From JAVZOV01 sp049976445 (GTDB lineage Archaea > Thermoproteota > Thermoprotei > Gearchaeales > WAQG01), in contig JBMFIF010000008.1 of NCBI GenBank assembly GCA_049976445.1, forward strand, positions 1 through 41,240: a stretch of DNA of 41,240 nucleotides. Reading direction: 5' to 3'. Positions 23,772-32,925 of the stretch are shown here, piece by piece. The position numbers and the translations under genes were made by a program. The notes beneath the pieces were generated by a model, which saw only the letters and a program-made list of their open reading frames with translations, searched no databases and was not told the DNA's origin. Each line of letters begins with the position of its first letter. Position 1 is the stretch's first letter.

Positions 23772-24920
23772 GTGAGGGTTCTCGTGTTGGGTTATGGGTC
23801 TGTTGGTTCTGTTATTGTTGATGATTTGGTTTCTTCTAATTTGACATCTGTTGTCGGTGTTGGTGATTATAATTATGAGGCTATTAAGAATCTGCGCTGT
23901 GAGAAAATTGAGGGTTTTCGTGTTGATGTACGTGATAGGAATGAGCTGATTAGGTTAATGAAAAAGTATGATTTAGTTGTTGGTGCTTTGCCCGGTTCTT
24001 TAGGGTTTAAAGTTATGGAGGCTGCTGTTAATGTTGGTGTGAATATGGTTGATATCTCTTATATGCCTGAGGATCCTTTTCAGCTTGATTCTAGGGCTAG
24101 GGATGCTGGTGTGACTATAATTCCTGATTGCGGTGTTGCTCCTGGTTTAAGTAATTTGCTCGTTGGGTATGGTTATTCTAAGTTTGATGATGTAAGGTCT
24201 GTTAAAATATTCGTTGGTGGATTGCCTAAGAAGCCTGTTCCTCCACTTGATTATATAATAACGTGGTCGTCCGAAGATTTGATCGAAGAATATACAAGGT
24301 CTGTAAGAATAGTTAAAGATGGTACTCTTTCTTATGTTGAACCTCTCACTGGTGTTGAGTTGGTTCGATTTGAAGGTTTAGGAGAGTTTGAAGCTTTTTA
24401 TACCGATGGTTTGCGCACATTAATAAAAACTTTTGGTGATAAAGTTGTTGAGATGTGGGAGAAAACTTTAAGATACCCTGGCCATGTTGAGAAAATTCTT
24501 TTGTTGAAGAAATTGGGAATGTTAAACAATGATCCTTTGGATTTTGGCGATTTTAAGATAGAACCGAGAAAGTTCTTGATAAGATTGCTTGACAAGAATT
24601 TAAGGATAAAAGAACCTGATATCCTTCTTTTGAGAGTTATTCTAAATGGTGTAAAAAATGGTTCATCTTTGAGCAAAATATTTGAAGTTATTGATACGTA
24701 TGATGAGAATAAAGGTTTGACAGCTTTATCTAGAACTACTGGTTATACCGCAACTAGTGTTGCTTTACTTCTTGGTATGGGAATAATTAATGAGAAAGGA
24801 ATACTACCTCCAGAAATAATTGGTCTCAACGAAAAGTACACAAAATACATCTTAAAACACTTATCCGAAAGAAACATTCGCATAAAAGAAATAAATACCA
24901 TTGAAAAAAGCTTAAGTTAA
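23772..24920 (+). CDS. Saccharopine dehydrogenase-like oxidoreductase
   Basis: NAD(P)-dependent enzyme of the saccharopine dehydrogenase/lysine-6-dehydrogenase family, about 382 residues. The Rossmann motif LGYGSVGSVIVDDL is at the N-terminus, followed by DLVVGALPGSLGFKVMEAAVN and the family box NMVDISYMPEDP. The catalytic-domain pattern PDCGVAPGLSNLLVGY and a C-terminal region with GYTATSVALLLGMGI are also typical. The frame reaches TTG 23760, but GGTGATT precedes GTG 23772 at proper spacing, so GTG is chosen. The substrate may be lysine-related, but no lysine pathway genes are adjacent. The 5' third is GT-rich and the 3' end AC-rich. Confidence 0.85.
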   Translation: MRVLVLGYGSVGSVIVDDLVSSNLTSVVGVGDYNYEAIKNLRCEKIEGFRVDVRDRNELIRLMKKYDLVVGALPGSLGFKVMEAAVNVGVNMVDISYMPEDPFQLDSRARDAGVTIIPDCGVAPGLSNLLVGYGYSKFDDVRSVKIFVGGLPKKPVPPLDYIITWSSEDLIEEYTRSVRIVKDGTLSYVEPLTGVELVRFEGLGEFEAFYTDGLRTLIKTFGDKVVEMWEKTLRYPGHVEKILLLKKLGMLNNDPLDFGDFKIEPRKFLIRLLDKNLRIKEPDILLLRVILNGVKNGSSLSKIFEVIDTYDENKGLTALSRTTGYTATSVALLLGMGIINEKGILPPEIIGLNEKYTKYILKHLSERNIRIKEINTIEKSLS

Positions 24921-24940
24921 TCTAAAAATTTTAATTTCAA

Positions 24941-25029
24941 GCTTTGTGGTTTAATTATGTACTCCTCATCAAGCTCCGCATCATCACTCTCCATCAACTC
25001 ACATAACACTAGAAGTTAAGCCACAAAGC
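24941..25029. repeat. Inverted repeat with 61-nt spacer
   Basis: GCTTTGTGGTTTAA at 24941-24954 is matched by TTAAGCCACAAAGC at 25016-25029 (13 of 14 bases paired). It begins 20 nt after the saccharopine dehydrogenase-like stop. It may be a short non-autonomous element or a large stem-loop at the transcript 3' end; the base content (GCTTTGT) resembles but does not equal the 188-bp element ends. Confidence 0.45.
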
Positions 25030-25112
25030 ATAATTTCATTTTAAATTCTTTTAGCTAAATTATATTGATTATTATTGCTTTCATTTAGCATATTTTTCAT
25101 CTTATATATGTA

Positions 25113-26405
25113 TTAATAAACATGAAATTCAACAAATCCCTCAGTAGTAAACTCCCACCACCATAATACTTGATGTCCATATTTTACTCCATAATGCTCA
25201 ATTCTTGAAGCTATATTATTATTAGGAACTCTAACCACGGCTCCAGGCTCTATCATATATGTATTAGAACCCACGAATTTAGTTTCATCAATATCATGCC
25301 ACCATTTTGCTAATTCTTGAGAGAAATCGCTCATATCATGTATTATGACATCAGAGACTGCATATGACCATGAAAGATTTACTGTTACAGTACTTGATCC
25401 ACCTTCTGATGATGATACGGAAGCTCCAATTGTTACCCCTACTGTTGTTGCACCTACAGTTGTTGGATCATAATCTGAAAGCATATTGTTACTACTATAA
25501 TAATTTGTATCAATCCATGTGTACATGTCTGAAGTTTTATAATCTGAAGAACAACTTAAAACTCCTGGAACAGACTGTTGTCTAACATGTATAGCATACT
25601 AATCATATTGATCTGAATAATCATTCATTAGTTTATAATATAACGTACGCACATTAAGCTCTCCATAAGGACACCAGTTACTTCCTGATGACCAATCTGC
25701 TTGTGAGATCTGAAGCCAATAAGGTTGTCCAGTCTGAGTAAACTGTTTTAAATGAGCTTTATCTGCTAATGTTAAAAAATTATTATTAGTAATAATCCAG
25801 TTATATGCTTCGATTAATGTTGAGTTGTCAATCTTATGTCTTATGAAAATTTTATTTGGTATTATGTTCAGATCTTTAATAGTATTAAGAGTATCTGGAA
25901 ATGTTATAATAGTAAAGATCATCTTTTCGTTACTAAGGCTTTCATCCTTACTATTAGGATTTATTACCCTTATAGATATGATAATTTGTGTGATTGATTT
26001 AGATTTTTCTAAAGCTTTATTTATTAATTTAGTGTCTCCTATCATAATTACTGGATTACCTTTCATAAGCTCATTTTTTATAAAATCTTCAGCTCTATCT
26101 GTTACGTTTAAATCTTTTACAAGATCTAAATCTAATAAAAAGATATGCATTTCTGTTGGAATATTATTAAGATCATTAAGACTTATAACATTAGCAAATA
26201 CAGTTTCATATTTGTTTTTATATCCAAAATAATATATTACCAACTTATTGTTAACTTTACTAACTGTCATCGTATTATTACTTACTTGATTTTTCTTAAA
26301 CGCTAAAAGTACAGGAAATGATAATATTATCAAAAAAATTATAAGAAAAGCTATAGCTGCATGATTTTTAAACAATACTAACATTTCTGCTTTCATTTTT
26401 CTCAT
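25113..26405 (-). pseudogene. Membrane-anchored extracellular protein interrupted by one in-frame TAG
   Basis: One frame of 431 codons on the minus strand, interrupted only by TAG at 25601-25599 (codon 269). Upstream part: a basic start, one membrane helix at about 15-37, then an extracellular domain ending in QADWSSGSNWCPYGELNVRTLYYKLMNDY. After TAG the frame continues YAIHVRQQSVPG, then a beta-rich region (VGVTIGASVSSSEGG, VTVNLSWSYAV), an acidic WWHDIDETKF and a C-terminal WWWEF, without shift. Both halves look like parts of one secreted beta-rich protein. A recent nonsense mutation is the simplest reading; readthrough is possible. Function not recognised. Confidence 0.65.
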
Positions 26406-26747
26406 AGAATATATCTTTTAGCTTATATTTAAATTTAATCTTTTTTTCTAAAATCATACAAAAAATTATGAAAATAGTTAAAATAATTAAAATATTAAAA
26501 ATTCACATATATCCATTGCATGGATCTCTTCCTCACCTTAAAGAGTAAAATTTTCATTTTCTTATAATAAAGCTCATTAGTATCAGTATATTGAAAGGAT
26601 TCAGGTGTAAAAACTATGTTTTGAACGTTGCAAGTTAATGGAATTTAGAGTTAAGGTATTCTAATTTTAGTATAATAATTGGTTTAAGTTATTTAGTGTT
26701 TGCGTTGGATTTATTTGTATGTTTTTGTTATTATATTGGAGATAATC
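26406..26747. other. Divergent intergenic region, no gene
   Basis: AT-rich spacer between the interrupted membrane-protein gene and srp54. It contains copy B of a degenerate motif (TCACCTTAAAGAGTAAAATT at 26533-26552) and TATA-like TTTAGTATAATAATT at 26667-26681 for srp54. Bases 26700-26747 are open in the srp54 frame but are probably leader. Confidence 0.45.
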
Positions 26748-28073
26748 GTGGTTCTTAAGGACTTTTCAAAGTCATTAGTTGAGGCGATAAAACGTTTTAT
26801 GGGTAGTTCTGGTGATGAGGTAGCGGTAAGAGAGTTTATTAGAGAAATCCAGAGGGCTTTGATCAGGGCTGATGTTAATGTTTCTCAAGTTCTTGAGCTC
26901 AGTAAGAAGATAGAGGCTGCTTCTAAACGGGTTGATATTCCGCCAGGCTTTACTAGGAAGGATGTTGTGTTGAAGGCTCTTTATGAGGAGTTGGTTCGTC
27001 TTTTGGGTGGTGAGCAGGCTTATCGTATACCTATTCAACCTGGTAAACCGAATATTATAATGATGGTTGGTATTGAGGGTTCTGGTAAGACTACTTCAGC
27101 AGCTAAATTAGCTAGGTATTATAAAATGAAGGGGTATAAGGTTGGGCTTATAAGTGCAGATACTTATCGTCCAGCAGCGTTTGATCAATTAAAGCAGCTT
27201 GGTGATCAGATAGGTGTACCTGTTTATGGAGAGCCTGGGTCTAAGGATCCTGTTATAATAGCTAAACATGGTGTTGAAAAGTTTGCTAGAGAGGGGTATG
27301 AGGTGATAATTGTTGATACTGCTGGTCGTCATAAGGAGGAAAAGGGTCTTATAGAGGAGATGAAGCAAATTTCTAGTGCGATTAAGCCTAATCATGTAAT
27401 ATTAGTTATTGATGGTACTATTGGGCAGAGTGCTTACCAGCAGGCTAAAGCTTTTCATGAAGCAACGAAAATTGGTAGTATTTTTGTATCAAAGTTAGAT
27501 GGTGCGGCTAGAGGGGGTGGTGCTTTAAGTGCTGTTGCGGCTACTGGTGCTCCAATCTCTTTTATAGGTACTGGCGAAAAGATAGAGGAAATTGAAATGT
27601 TTGATCCATCAAGTTTTATTAATAGATTATTGGGTATGGGGGATTTGAAGGCTCTTGTTGAGAAAATGGAAGAGGCGGGTGTTGAGGCAAAGGTTAAACC
27701 TTCTGATATTTTTTCCGGTGAGTTTACTTTAAAGGAAATGGTTGAGCAGATCATGGAGGTGCGTAAGATGGGACCTCTTAGCAAACTACTTAGTATGATA
27801 CCAGGAATGGGTTATGGAGGTTTGCCTGATGATGTTTTGGAAAATGCTGAAAAGAATTTAGATAAATGGTCTGCTATGATTAATTCTATGACTAAAGAGG
27901 AGTTAAAGAATCCTCAGATAATAGATAAATCTAGAATGAGACGAATTGCAAGAGGATCAGGAGTATCAGTGAAGGATGTGCAAGCATTGGTTGAACAATA
28001 TTTTACGTTAAAGAAAAGTTTAAAGAAGATTAAAAGAATGGGATTAACTATTGGCAGAAAGTTACCCAGATGA
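26748..28073 (+). CDS. srp54: Signal recognition particle protein SRP54
   Basis: GTPase that binds signal peptides and 7S RNA and targets ribosomes to the Sec translocon. The N domain comes first, then G1 GIEGSGKTT (about 108-116 from GTG 26748), DTYRPAAFDQL, G3 DTAGR and SKLDGAARGGGALS. The methionine-rich M domain follows from about 310 (MGPLSKLLSMIPGMG). The frame is open back to TTG 26700, which would add 16 hydrophobic residues not found in the family. GGAG lies 6-7 nt before GTG 26748, which gives a normal 441-residue protein. It heads a tight cluster with pus10, rimI and moaC. Confidence 0.96.
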   Translation: MVLKDFSKSLVEAIKRFMGSSGDEVAVREFIREIQRALIRADVNVSQVLELSKKIEAASKRVDIPPGFTRKDVVLKALYEELVRLLGGEQAYRIPIQPGKPNIIMMVGIEGSGKTTSAAKLARYYKMKGYKVGLISADTYRPAAFDQLKQLGDQIGVPVYGEPGSKDPVIIAKHGVEKFAREGYEVIIVDTAGRHKEEKGLIEEMKQISSAIKPNHVILVIDGTIGQSAYQQAKAFHEATKIGSIFVSKLDGAARGGGALSAVAATGAPISFIGTGEKIEEIEMFDPSSFINRLLGMGDLKALVEKMEEAGVEAKVKPSDIFSGEFTLKEMVEQIMEVRKMGPLSKLLSMIPGMGYGGLPDDVLENAEKNLDKWSAMINSMTKEELKNPQIIDKSRMRRIARGSGVSVKDVQALVEQYFTLKKSLKKIKRMGLTIGRKLPR

Positions 28074-28082
28074 GGAGATGGT

Positions 28083-29444
28083 ATGGTACAAGAACTTTTA
28101 GATCTGGTTAGTAAGATTCTGATTAATTATCCATTATGCGATAGTTGTTTAGGGCGATTATTTTCAAGGTTAGGTGGTAATATAGGTAATGCTGAGAGAG
28201 GAAAAGCGTTAAAGCGAGTATTATCTATACAGTCCCATTTACTTCTACTGAACGGTGATAATAGGGGATTAGAAATATCAAGTGCATTGCGCAGGTCTGG
28301 GTTCGATGAGGCATTATCAATTTACGAGAAATTTAACGTAATCACTAACGCAGAAGAATGTGCAATTTGCAGAAACCTAATGCTCAAAATACCTGATATA
28401 GCAGATAGAATTAGTAAAAAAGTAAGTGAATTTGAGTTTGATACATTTATGGTTGGATCTATTGTTCCAAAAGAATTCATTGAACGTGAGGATCAGATAA
28501 GGTCATTGTATGGTCTTACACATGGAGAATCTCTAAAATTAGATTTTAATAGACAACTAGGACGAAGTCTTGAATTATCACTAAATAAAGTAGTAAATTT
28601 TGACAAACCTGATATAACAATAGTTTACAATGCAATAGATGATACTGTAGAATTATCGCTAAGGCCTGTGTATATTTATGGAAGATATTTAAAGCTTATT
28701 AGAGGTATTTCTCAAACGCGTCAGTTTTGTCCTTATTGTAATGGTAAAGGTTGTGAACATTGTAATTATACTGGATTCTTGCCAGGCGGGTCTGTCGAGG
28801 ATTATCTAGTTCCTCCCATCGTAGAAGTCCACAAAGGAACAGTTGGTGTATTGCATGCTGGAGGAAGAGAAGATGTTGATGTGCGTACTTTAGGGACAGG
28901 GCGTCCCTTCGTGGTTGAAGTAAAAAATCCAAAGAAAAGACGTGTAAATCTTCATGATTTATACGAAGTAATAGAAAAATATAGTGAGGGTAAGATTGCT
29001 GTTAGGAATCTTTGTTATGTGGATCGCTCTATTGTGAAAAAAATTAATGTATACTCTAGAATTCATGAAAAACGTTATAGATTAGTTATAAGATTTCCGA
29101 AAATGCAAATTGGAGATGAAATAATTAATAAAATAAGAAGTTTAGCAGGAATAACGATTAGACAACGTACGCCAAGAAGGGTACTCTACCGAAGGGTTGA
29201 TAAAGAACGCATAAAACATGTATACAGTGTAGAACCACGCATAATTGATGAACATACTATTGAACTTGATATTTTATGCCAGGGAGGATTATATGTGAAG
29301 GAATTTGCAACTGGTGATGATGGTAGGACAAAACCTAGTATAGCAGAAATCGTGGGAGAAATACCTGAAATTGTAGAATTGGATGTAATTGAGATAGCAC
29401 CCTACATCGAAAAGCAACTTGGGTTATCTTGTTCAGGTGATTAG
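28083..29444 (+). CDS. pus10: tRNA pseudouridine synthase Pus10
   Basis: Archaeal enzyme forming pseudouridine 55 (and often 54) in the tRNA T loop. The N-terminal zinc site is C19/C22 with C93/C96, an RNA-binding domain follows, and the catalytic domain has GREDVDVRTLGTGRPF, where D264 is the expected catalytic Asp. A second Cys cluster CPYCNGKGCEHC (216-227) is usual in archaeal Pus10. Total length 453 is normal. ATG 28083 is 9 nt after srp54, and its TAG stop directly abuts the rimI ATG. Confidence 0.95.
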   Translation: MVQELLDLVSKILINYPLCDSCLGRLFSRLGGNIGNAERGKALKRVLSIQSHLLLLNGDNRGLEISSALRRSGFDEALSIYEKFNVITNAEECAICRNLMLKIPDIADRISKKVSEFEFDTFMVGSIVPKEFIEREDQIRSLYGLTHGESLKLDFNRQLGRSLELSLNKVVNFDKPDITIVYNAIDDTVELSLRPVYIYGRYLKLIRGISQTRQFCPYCNGKGCEHCNYTGFLPGGSVEDYLVPPIVEVHKGTVGVLHAGGREDVDVRTLGTGRPFVVEVKNPKKRRVNLHDLYEVIEKYSEGKIAVRNLCYVDRSIVKKINVYSRIHEKRYRLVIRFPKMQIGDEIINKIRSLAGITIRQRTPRRVLYRRVDKERIKHVYSVEPRIIDEHTIELDILCQGGLYVKEFATGDDGRTKPSIAEIVGEIPEIVELDVIEIAPYIEKQLGLSCSGD

Positions 29445-29897
29445 ATGGATTTGTTTATACGTCAAGCAAGGTTATCAGATTTAGATTCTATTTACAAAAT
29501 AGAAGTCATTTCATTTGGATATGAAGCATTTTCGAAGGAATTTCTTTTAGAAATGCTCTTTAAATTTCCTGAATTCTTTATTGTTGCAGAAAAAGATAAC
29601 AAAATAATAGGTTATTTATCAGCCTTGATAGAAGGGTATTTTAACAAAACTTGTCATTTGCTAAGTATTGCTGTATTGCCGGAGTATAGAAATAGAGGTA
29701 TAGGTAGTTTATTATTAAAGCATTTGATCGACCTAGTAAAGATAAAGGGTATAGGATCAATAATACTTGAGGTAAAAAAGGATAACAGACCAGCAATAAG
29801 TGTTTATGAAAAGTTTGGTTTTAAGATTGTTGGTTATAAGCATCGATATTATCGTGATGGTTCTGATGCATTAGTAATGAAACTAAAATTAGTTTAG
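29445..29897 (+). CDS. rimI: GNAT N-acetyltransferase, RimI-like
   Basis: Acetyl-CoA-dependent acetyltransferase of 150 residues. The N-terminal IRQARLSDLDSIYKIEVISF is typical of RimI/ArdA-type N-terminal acetylases, and the acetyl-CoA loop is YRNRGIGSLLLKHL (Q/RxxGxG). C-terminal VYEKFGFKIVGYKHRYY is the usual end. In archaea such proteins acetylate protein N-termini. It starts at the base following the pus10 stop, implying translational coupling. Confidence 0.9.
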   Translation: MDLFIRQARLSDLDSIYKIEVISFGYEAFSKEFLLEMLFKFPEFFIVAEKDNKIIGYLSALIEGYFNKTCHLLSIAVLPEYRNRGIGSLLLKHLIDLVKIKGIGSIILEVKKDNRPAISVYEKFGFKIVGYKHRYYRDGSDALVMKLKLV

Positions 29898-29905
29898 GTT
29901 TATTA

Positions 29906-30430
29906 ATGAAAAGAGCTATATATTCTAGAAAGCTATTGAAAATGATGAGAACTATGTCTGATGTTAAAATGGTTGAAATTACTAGTAAACCTGATGTTAT
30001 AAGAAAAGCAACAGCTAGAGGGTTTATTAAGTTAAAATCTTCTACAATTTCATTAATTCGTAGTGGTAAGATTAAAAAAGGCGATGTTCTAACTGCAGCT
30101 AAGATTGCTGCTATTCAGGGTGTTAAGAAAACTTGGGAGCTTATTCCTCTTTGCCATCCTATACCTATAACAGGAGTAGATGTCACTACTAACGTAAGTG
30201 ATAATGGTATAGAGATGATGGTGAGTGTCACTAGTATCGGAAAAACTGGTGTTGAGATGGAAGCATTAACAGGTGTATCGTTAGGTTTACTAACAGTATG
30301 GGACATGGTCAAAGCATATGAAAAAGATGAACATGGAGAATATCCAGACACTGTAATTGAAAGCATAAATGTTATCCATAAAGAAAAAACTACATCATCC
30401 AATTCATCTGATGTAATTTCACGTAATTAA
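29906..30430 (+). CDS. moaC: Cyclic pyranopterin monophosphate synthase MoaC
   Basis: Second step of molybdopterin biosynthesis. Recognisable motifs are LIPLCHPIPIT, KTGVEMEALTGVSLGLLTVWDMVKA and the basic start of the core MVEITSKPDVIRKATARG. About 18 residues precede the core, and ATG further in is a possible start. It lies 8 nt after rimI. The presence of moaC implies molybdenum or tungsten enzymes in the host, but the rest of the pathway is not in this window. Confidence 0.95.
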   Translation: MKRAIYSRKLLKMMRTMSDVKMVEITSKPDVIRKATARGFIKLKSSTISLIRSGKIKKGDVLTAAKIAAIQGVKKTWELIPLCHPIPITGVDVTTNVSDNGIEMMVSVTSIGKTGVEMEALTGVSLGLLTVWDMVKAYEKDEHGEYPDTVIESINVIHKEKTTSSNSSDVISRN

Positions 30431-30487
30431 AAATATGTTTTTAGTTAAGGTATATAAGTTACTTTAACTTTTAGCTCTTAGACGGTA

Positions 30488-32101
30488 ATGATAAGTGCTA
30501 TAACAATACTGATGGCTATTGGTCTTTCATGGGCGAGATTAGGCATAGCTCTTATATTCTCTATCTTCATAAGCTTTTGCTTTGGAATATTAGCAGTAGT
30601 AAATAAAAAAGCAGAACATATAATAATACCTCTCATAGATGTACTTCAATCCATCCCAATACTTGGTTTCTTTCCTATTGCTGTTTTCTTATTAGTAATG
30701 TACTTTCCGAACTATGGGCTTGAAATGGCTGCTATCTTTCTTATAATAACAAGTCAAGTATGGAATATGATATTTGCAGTTTATGAATCTTCTAAATCGA
30801 TACCAACAGAACTTATAGAGTTGATGAAAATTTATAACATGAATTGGTTACAACGAATTAAAAGAATTTATATCCCAGCAAGCATGCCTAGACTCATAGC
30901 AAACTTTCCCGTTTCATGGGCGGTCGGACTTTTCTTTCTCTCATCAAGCGAAATAATAAGCTTAGGTGTAACAAGCTATCAGTTATTCGGTATAGGCTCT
31001 TTAATAGCACAAATTGTTGAAAGCGGCCAAACAATAGATCTCTATATAAGTTTTGGCTTACTCATATTAATACTCATTCTAACACACAGTTTAGTTTTTA
31101 ACCCTCTTTATAGTTGGTCCTTAAAATATAAGTATGAGATGGTAGCTATGACTACACCTGTACAAAGACCATGGTTCGTAAGCACCTTTGTCAGAGCAAC
31201 CAAACCATTTAGAATCTTAGCAAGACAAGTAAGAGTGCCTAGAAGACCATTATCTCCAATAACAAGGCCAATATCAAATGAACAAGTAATACTTCCTATT
31301 GAACTTAGACAACCCAAAATATGGGAGAAAGAAATTAGAATTATTTGGTTAATTACCAAATTAACCGTATACTCGTTTTTAATATTATTGACTGTTTACC
31401 TAAGCATAGTTGTATGGCCTGCATTCGTTGGCGCATTACAAGTTTTTACAAACATAAACGAACTTGTTTACATTCTTTATGGGATTGGCATTTCGGGTGT
31501 CAGAATAATAATTTCAGTTATCTTTATGTTGCCGCTCATCATAGTTGCAGTTTATGTTTCATTAAGTAAAGTGTTAAAACAGATATTCTTACCTGTTTTC
31601 CAAATATTAGCCTCAATACCTGCTCCTCTTCTTTTTCCGTTAATAGTTCAGTGGTTTGGAGAGAATAGGATTGAGATCATATCTATAGTTATAATAATGT
31701 TGGGATCGATGTGGTATGTTTTTTATAATACATTTTCCTCAATAGAAGCATTACCTAATGAATTAAAAGAGGCTTGTATATTATCAGGTTTACGAAGGCT
31801 CTCATTATTCAGAAAGTTATATTTACCTGCATTAATGCCAGGACTTGTTACAGGTCTTATAACTGCTGTGGGGGGAGCATGGAATGCCCTTATTGTTGCA
31901 GAATGGTTATCGCTCGGACCTAAAATTTATTCTGTACATGAAGGCATAGGAAAAATTATAGATGAGGCTGCAAGTCAAGGTAATCTAAACCTTATGTATG
32001 CTGCTTTAATAATGATGGTAGTTGTCGTTGTTGTTCTTGATAGAACTGTTTGGAGAAAATTATATGATTATGTGACAACACATTATAAGTATGAGGTGTA
32101 A
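30488..32101 (+). CDS. ABC transporter permease, two fused NitT/TauT-type domains
   Basis: Membrane subunit of 537 residues made of two tandem BPD_transp_1 domains, separated by a cytosolic linker at about 215-290. Each repeat has its EAA-like coupling loop: ELIELMKIYNMNWLQRIKRI then YIPASMP in the first, and LKEACILSGLRRLSLFRKLY then LPALMPG in the second. Similarity is to the nitrate/sulfonate/taurine class. The first repeat seems to lack an initial helix. TATA-like GGTATATAAG at about 30449-30458. No substrate-binding protein gene is nearby, so the substrate is unknown. Confidence 0.9.
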   Translation: MISAITILMAIGLSWARLGIALIFSIFISFCFGILAVVNKKAEHIIIPLIDVLQSIPILGFFPIAVFLLVMYFPNYGLEMAAIFLIITSQVWNMIFAVYESSKSIPTELIELMKIYNMNWLQRIKRIYIPASMPRLIANFPVSWAVGLFFLSSSEIISLGVTSYQLFGIGSLIAQIVESGQTIDLYISFGLLILILILTHSLVFNPLYSWSLKYKYEMVAMTTPVQRPWFVSTFVRATKPFRILARQVRVPRRPLSPITRPISNEQVILPIELRQPKIWEKEIRIIWLITKLTVYSFLILLTVYLSIVVWPAFVGALQVFTNINELVYILYGIGISGVRIIISVIFMLPLIIVAVYVSLSKVLKQIFLPVFQILASIPAPLLFPLIVQWFGENRIEIISIVIIMLGSMWYVFYNTFSSIEALPNELKEACILSGLRRLSLFRKLYLPALMPGLVTGLITAVGGAWNALIVAEWLSLGPKIYSVHEGIGKIIDEAASQGNLNLMYAALIMMVVVVVVLDRTVWRKLYDYVTTHYKYEV

Positions 32102-32104
32102 AGC

Positions 32105-32920
32105 ATGATACCTTCTGAAAAACAAATGATATCAACATCTGAAACAAAAAAGATGGAAACAAAGAACCTCACACCAATTTTGTCTGTAAAGAACATTAGT
32201 CTTTCATTCACTACTGCAGATAAAATATTTCCAGTCATTGATAATGTAAGTTTTGATATAATGGAACATGAATTTGTATCTATAATTGGTCCTAGTGGTT
32301 GCGGAAAGAGCACATTACTTAGGATCATAGCTGGCCTTATAAAACCTACATCAGGAGTAGTGTTGTACAGAGGCGATCCTGTAACAAAACCTACATATAA
32401 AATTACAATGGTGTTTCAAAACTTTGCTCTTCTTCCATGGCTTACCGCATTAGAGAACGTTGAACTTCCACTATTAAACTTAATACCTGATAAACAGGTT
32501 AGACGTGAACGAGCAAGCAGAATGCTAGAGATCGTTGGATTAGGTGGATTTGAGAATGCATACCCAAGAGAACTCAGCGGAGGCATGAGACAAAGAGTTG
32601 GTATCGCACGTGCATTAGTTTCAGACCCGGAAATATTACTTATGGACGAACCATTCAGTAACTTGGACGCATTAACTGCAAGTTATTTAAGATCAGAAAT
32701 CATCAACATGCTTTTTAATTCATCATTATCACTTAAATCTGTTATAATGGTAAGTCATAATGTGGAAGAAGTCGTTGAACTATCAGATAGAGTAATAGTA
32801 CTTAGTAAGAGACCTGCTAAGAAGATCGCAGAAGTTGAAATAAACATGCAACGACCAAGAAGTGTTAGATTACCAATGTTCATGAGTTATGTAGACAGGT
32901 TGTATGAATTGCTAAGCTAA
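32105..32920 (+). CDS. ABC transporter ATPase, NitT/TauT type
   Basis: Energises the adjacent fused permease. Walker A GPSGCGKST (62-70), Q-loop Gln105 in VFQNFALLPW, signature LSGGMRQRVGIARAL from 157, Walker B LLMDEPFSNLD (D181, E182) and switch His218 are all intact. It begins 3 nt after the permease stop. The protein ends soon after the ABC core at 271 residues. The AAA_assoc_C domain often fused here in this transporter class is instead on the opposite strand next door. Confidence 0.95.
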   Translation: MIPSEKQMISTSETKKMETKNLTPILSVKNISLSFTTADKIFPVIDNVSFDIMEHEFVSIIGPSGCGKSTLLRIIAGLIKPTSGVVLYRGDPVTKPTYKITMVFQNFALLPWLTALENVELPLLNLIPDKQVRRERASRMLEIVGLGGFENAYPRELSGGMRQRVGIARALVSDPEILLMDEPFSNLDALTASYLRSEIINMLFNSSLSLKSVIMVSHNVEEVVELSDRVIVLSKRPAKKIAEVEINMQRPRSVRLPMFMSYVDRLYELLS

Positions 32921-32925
32921 ACAAC

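Noticed and set aside
25599..25601. TAG decoded as pyrrolysine
   Set aside because: TAG ends other genes here (sdhA, pus10) and no pylTSBCD genes are in the window; a nonsense mutation is simpler.
26700..26747. N-terminal hydrophobic extension of SRP54
   Set aside because: SRP54 does not carry a membrane segment; a GGAG ribosome site before GTG 26748 gives the normal N-terminus.
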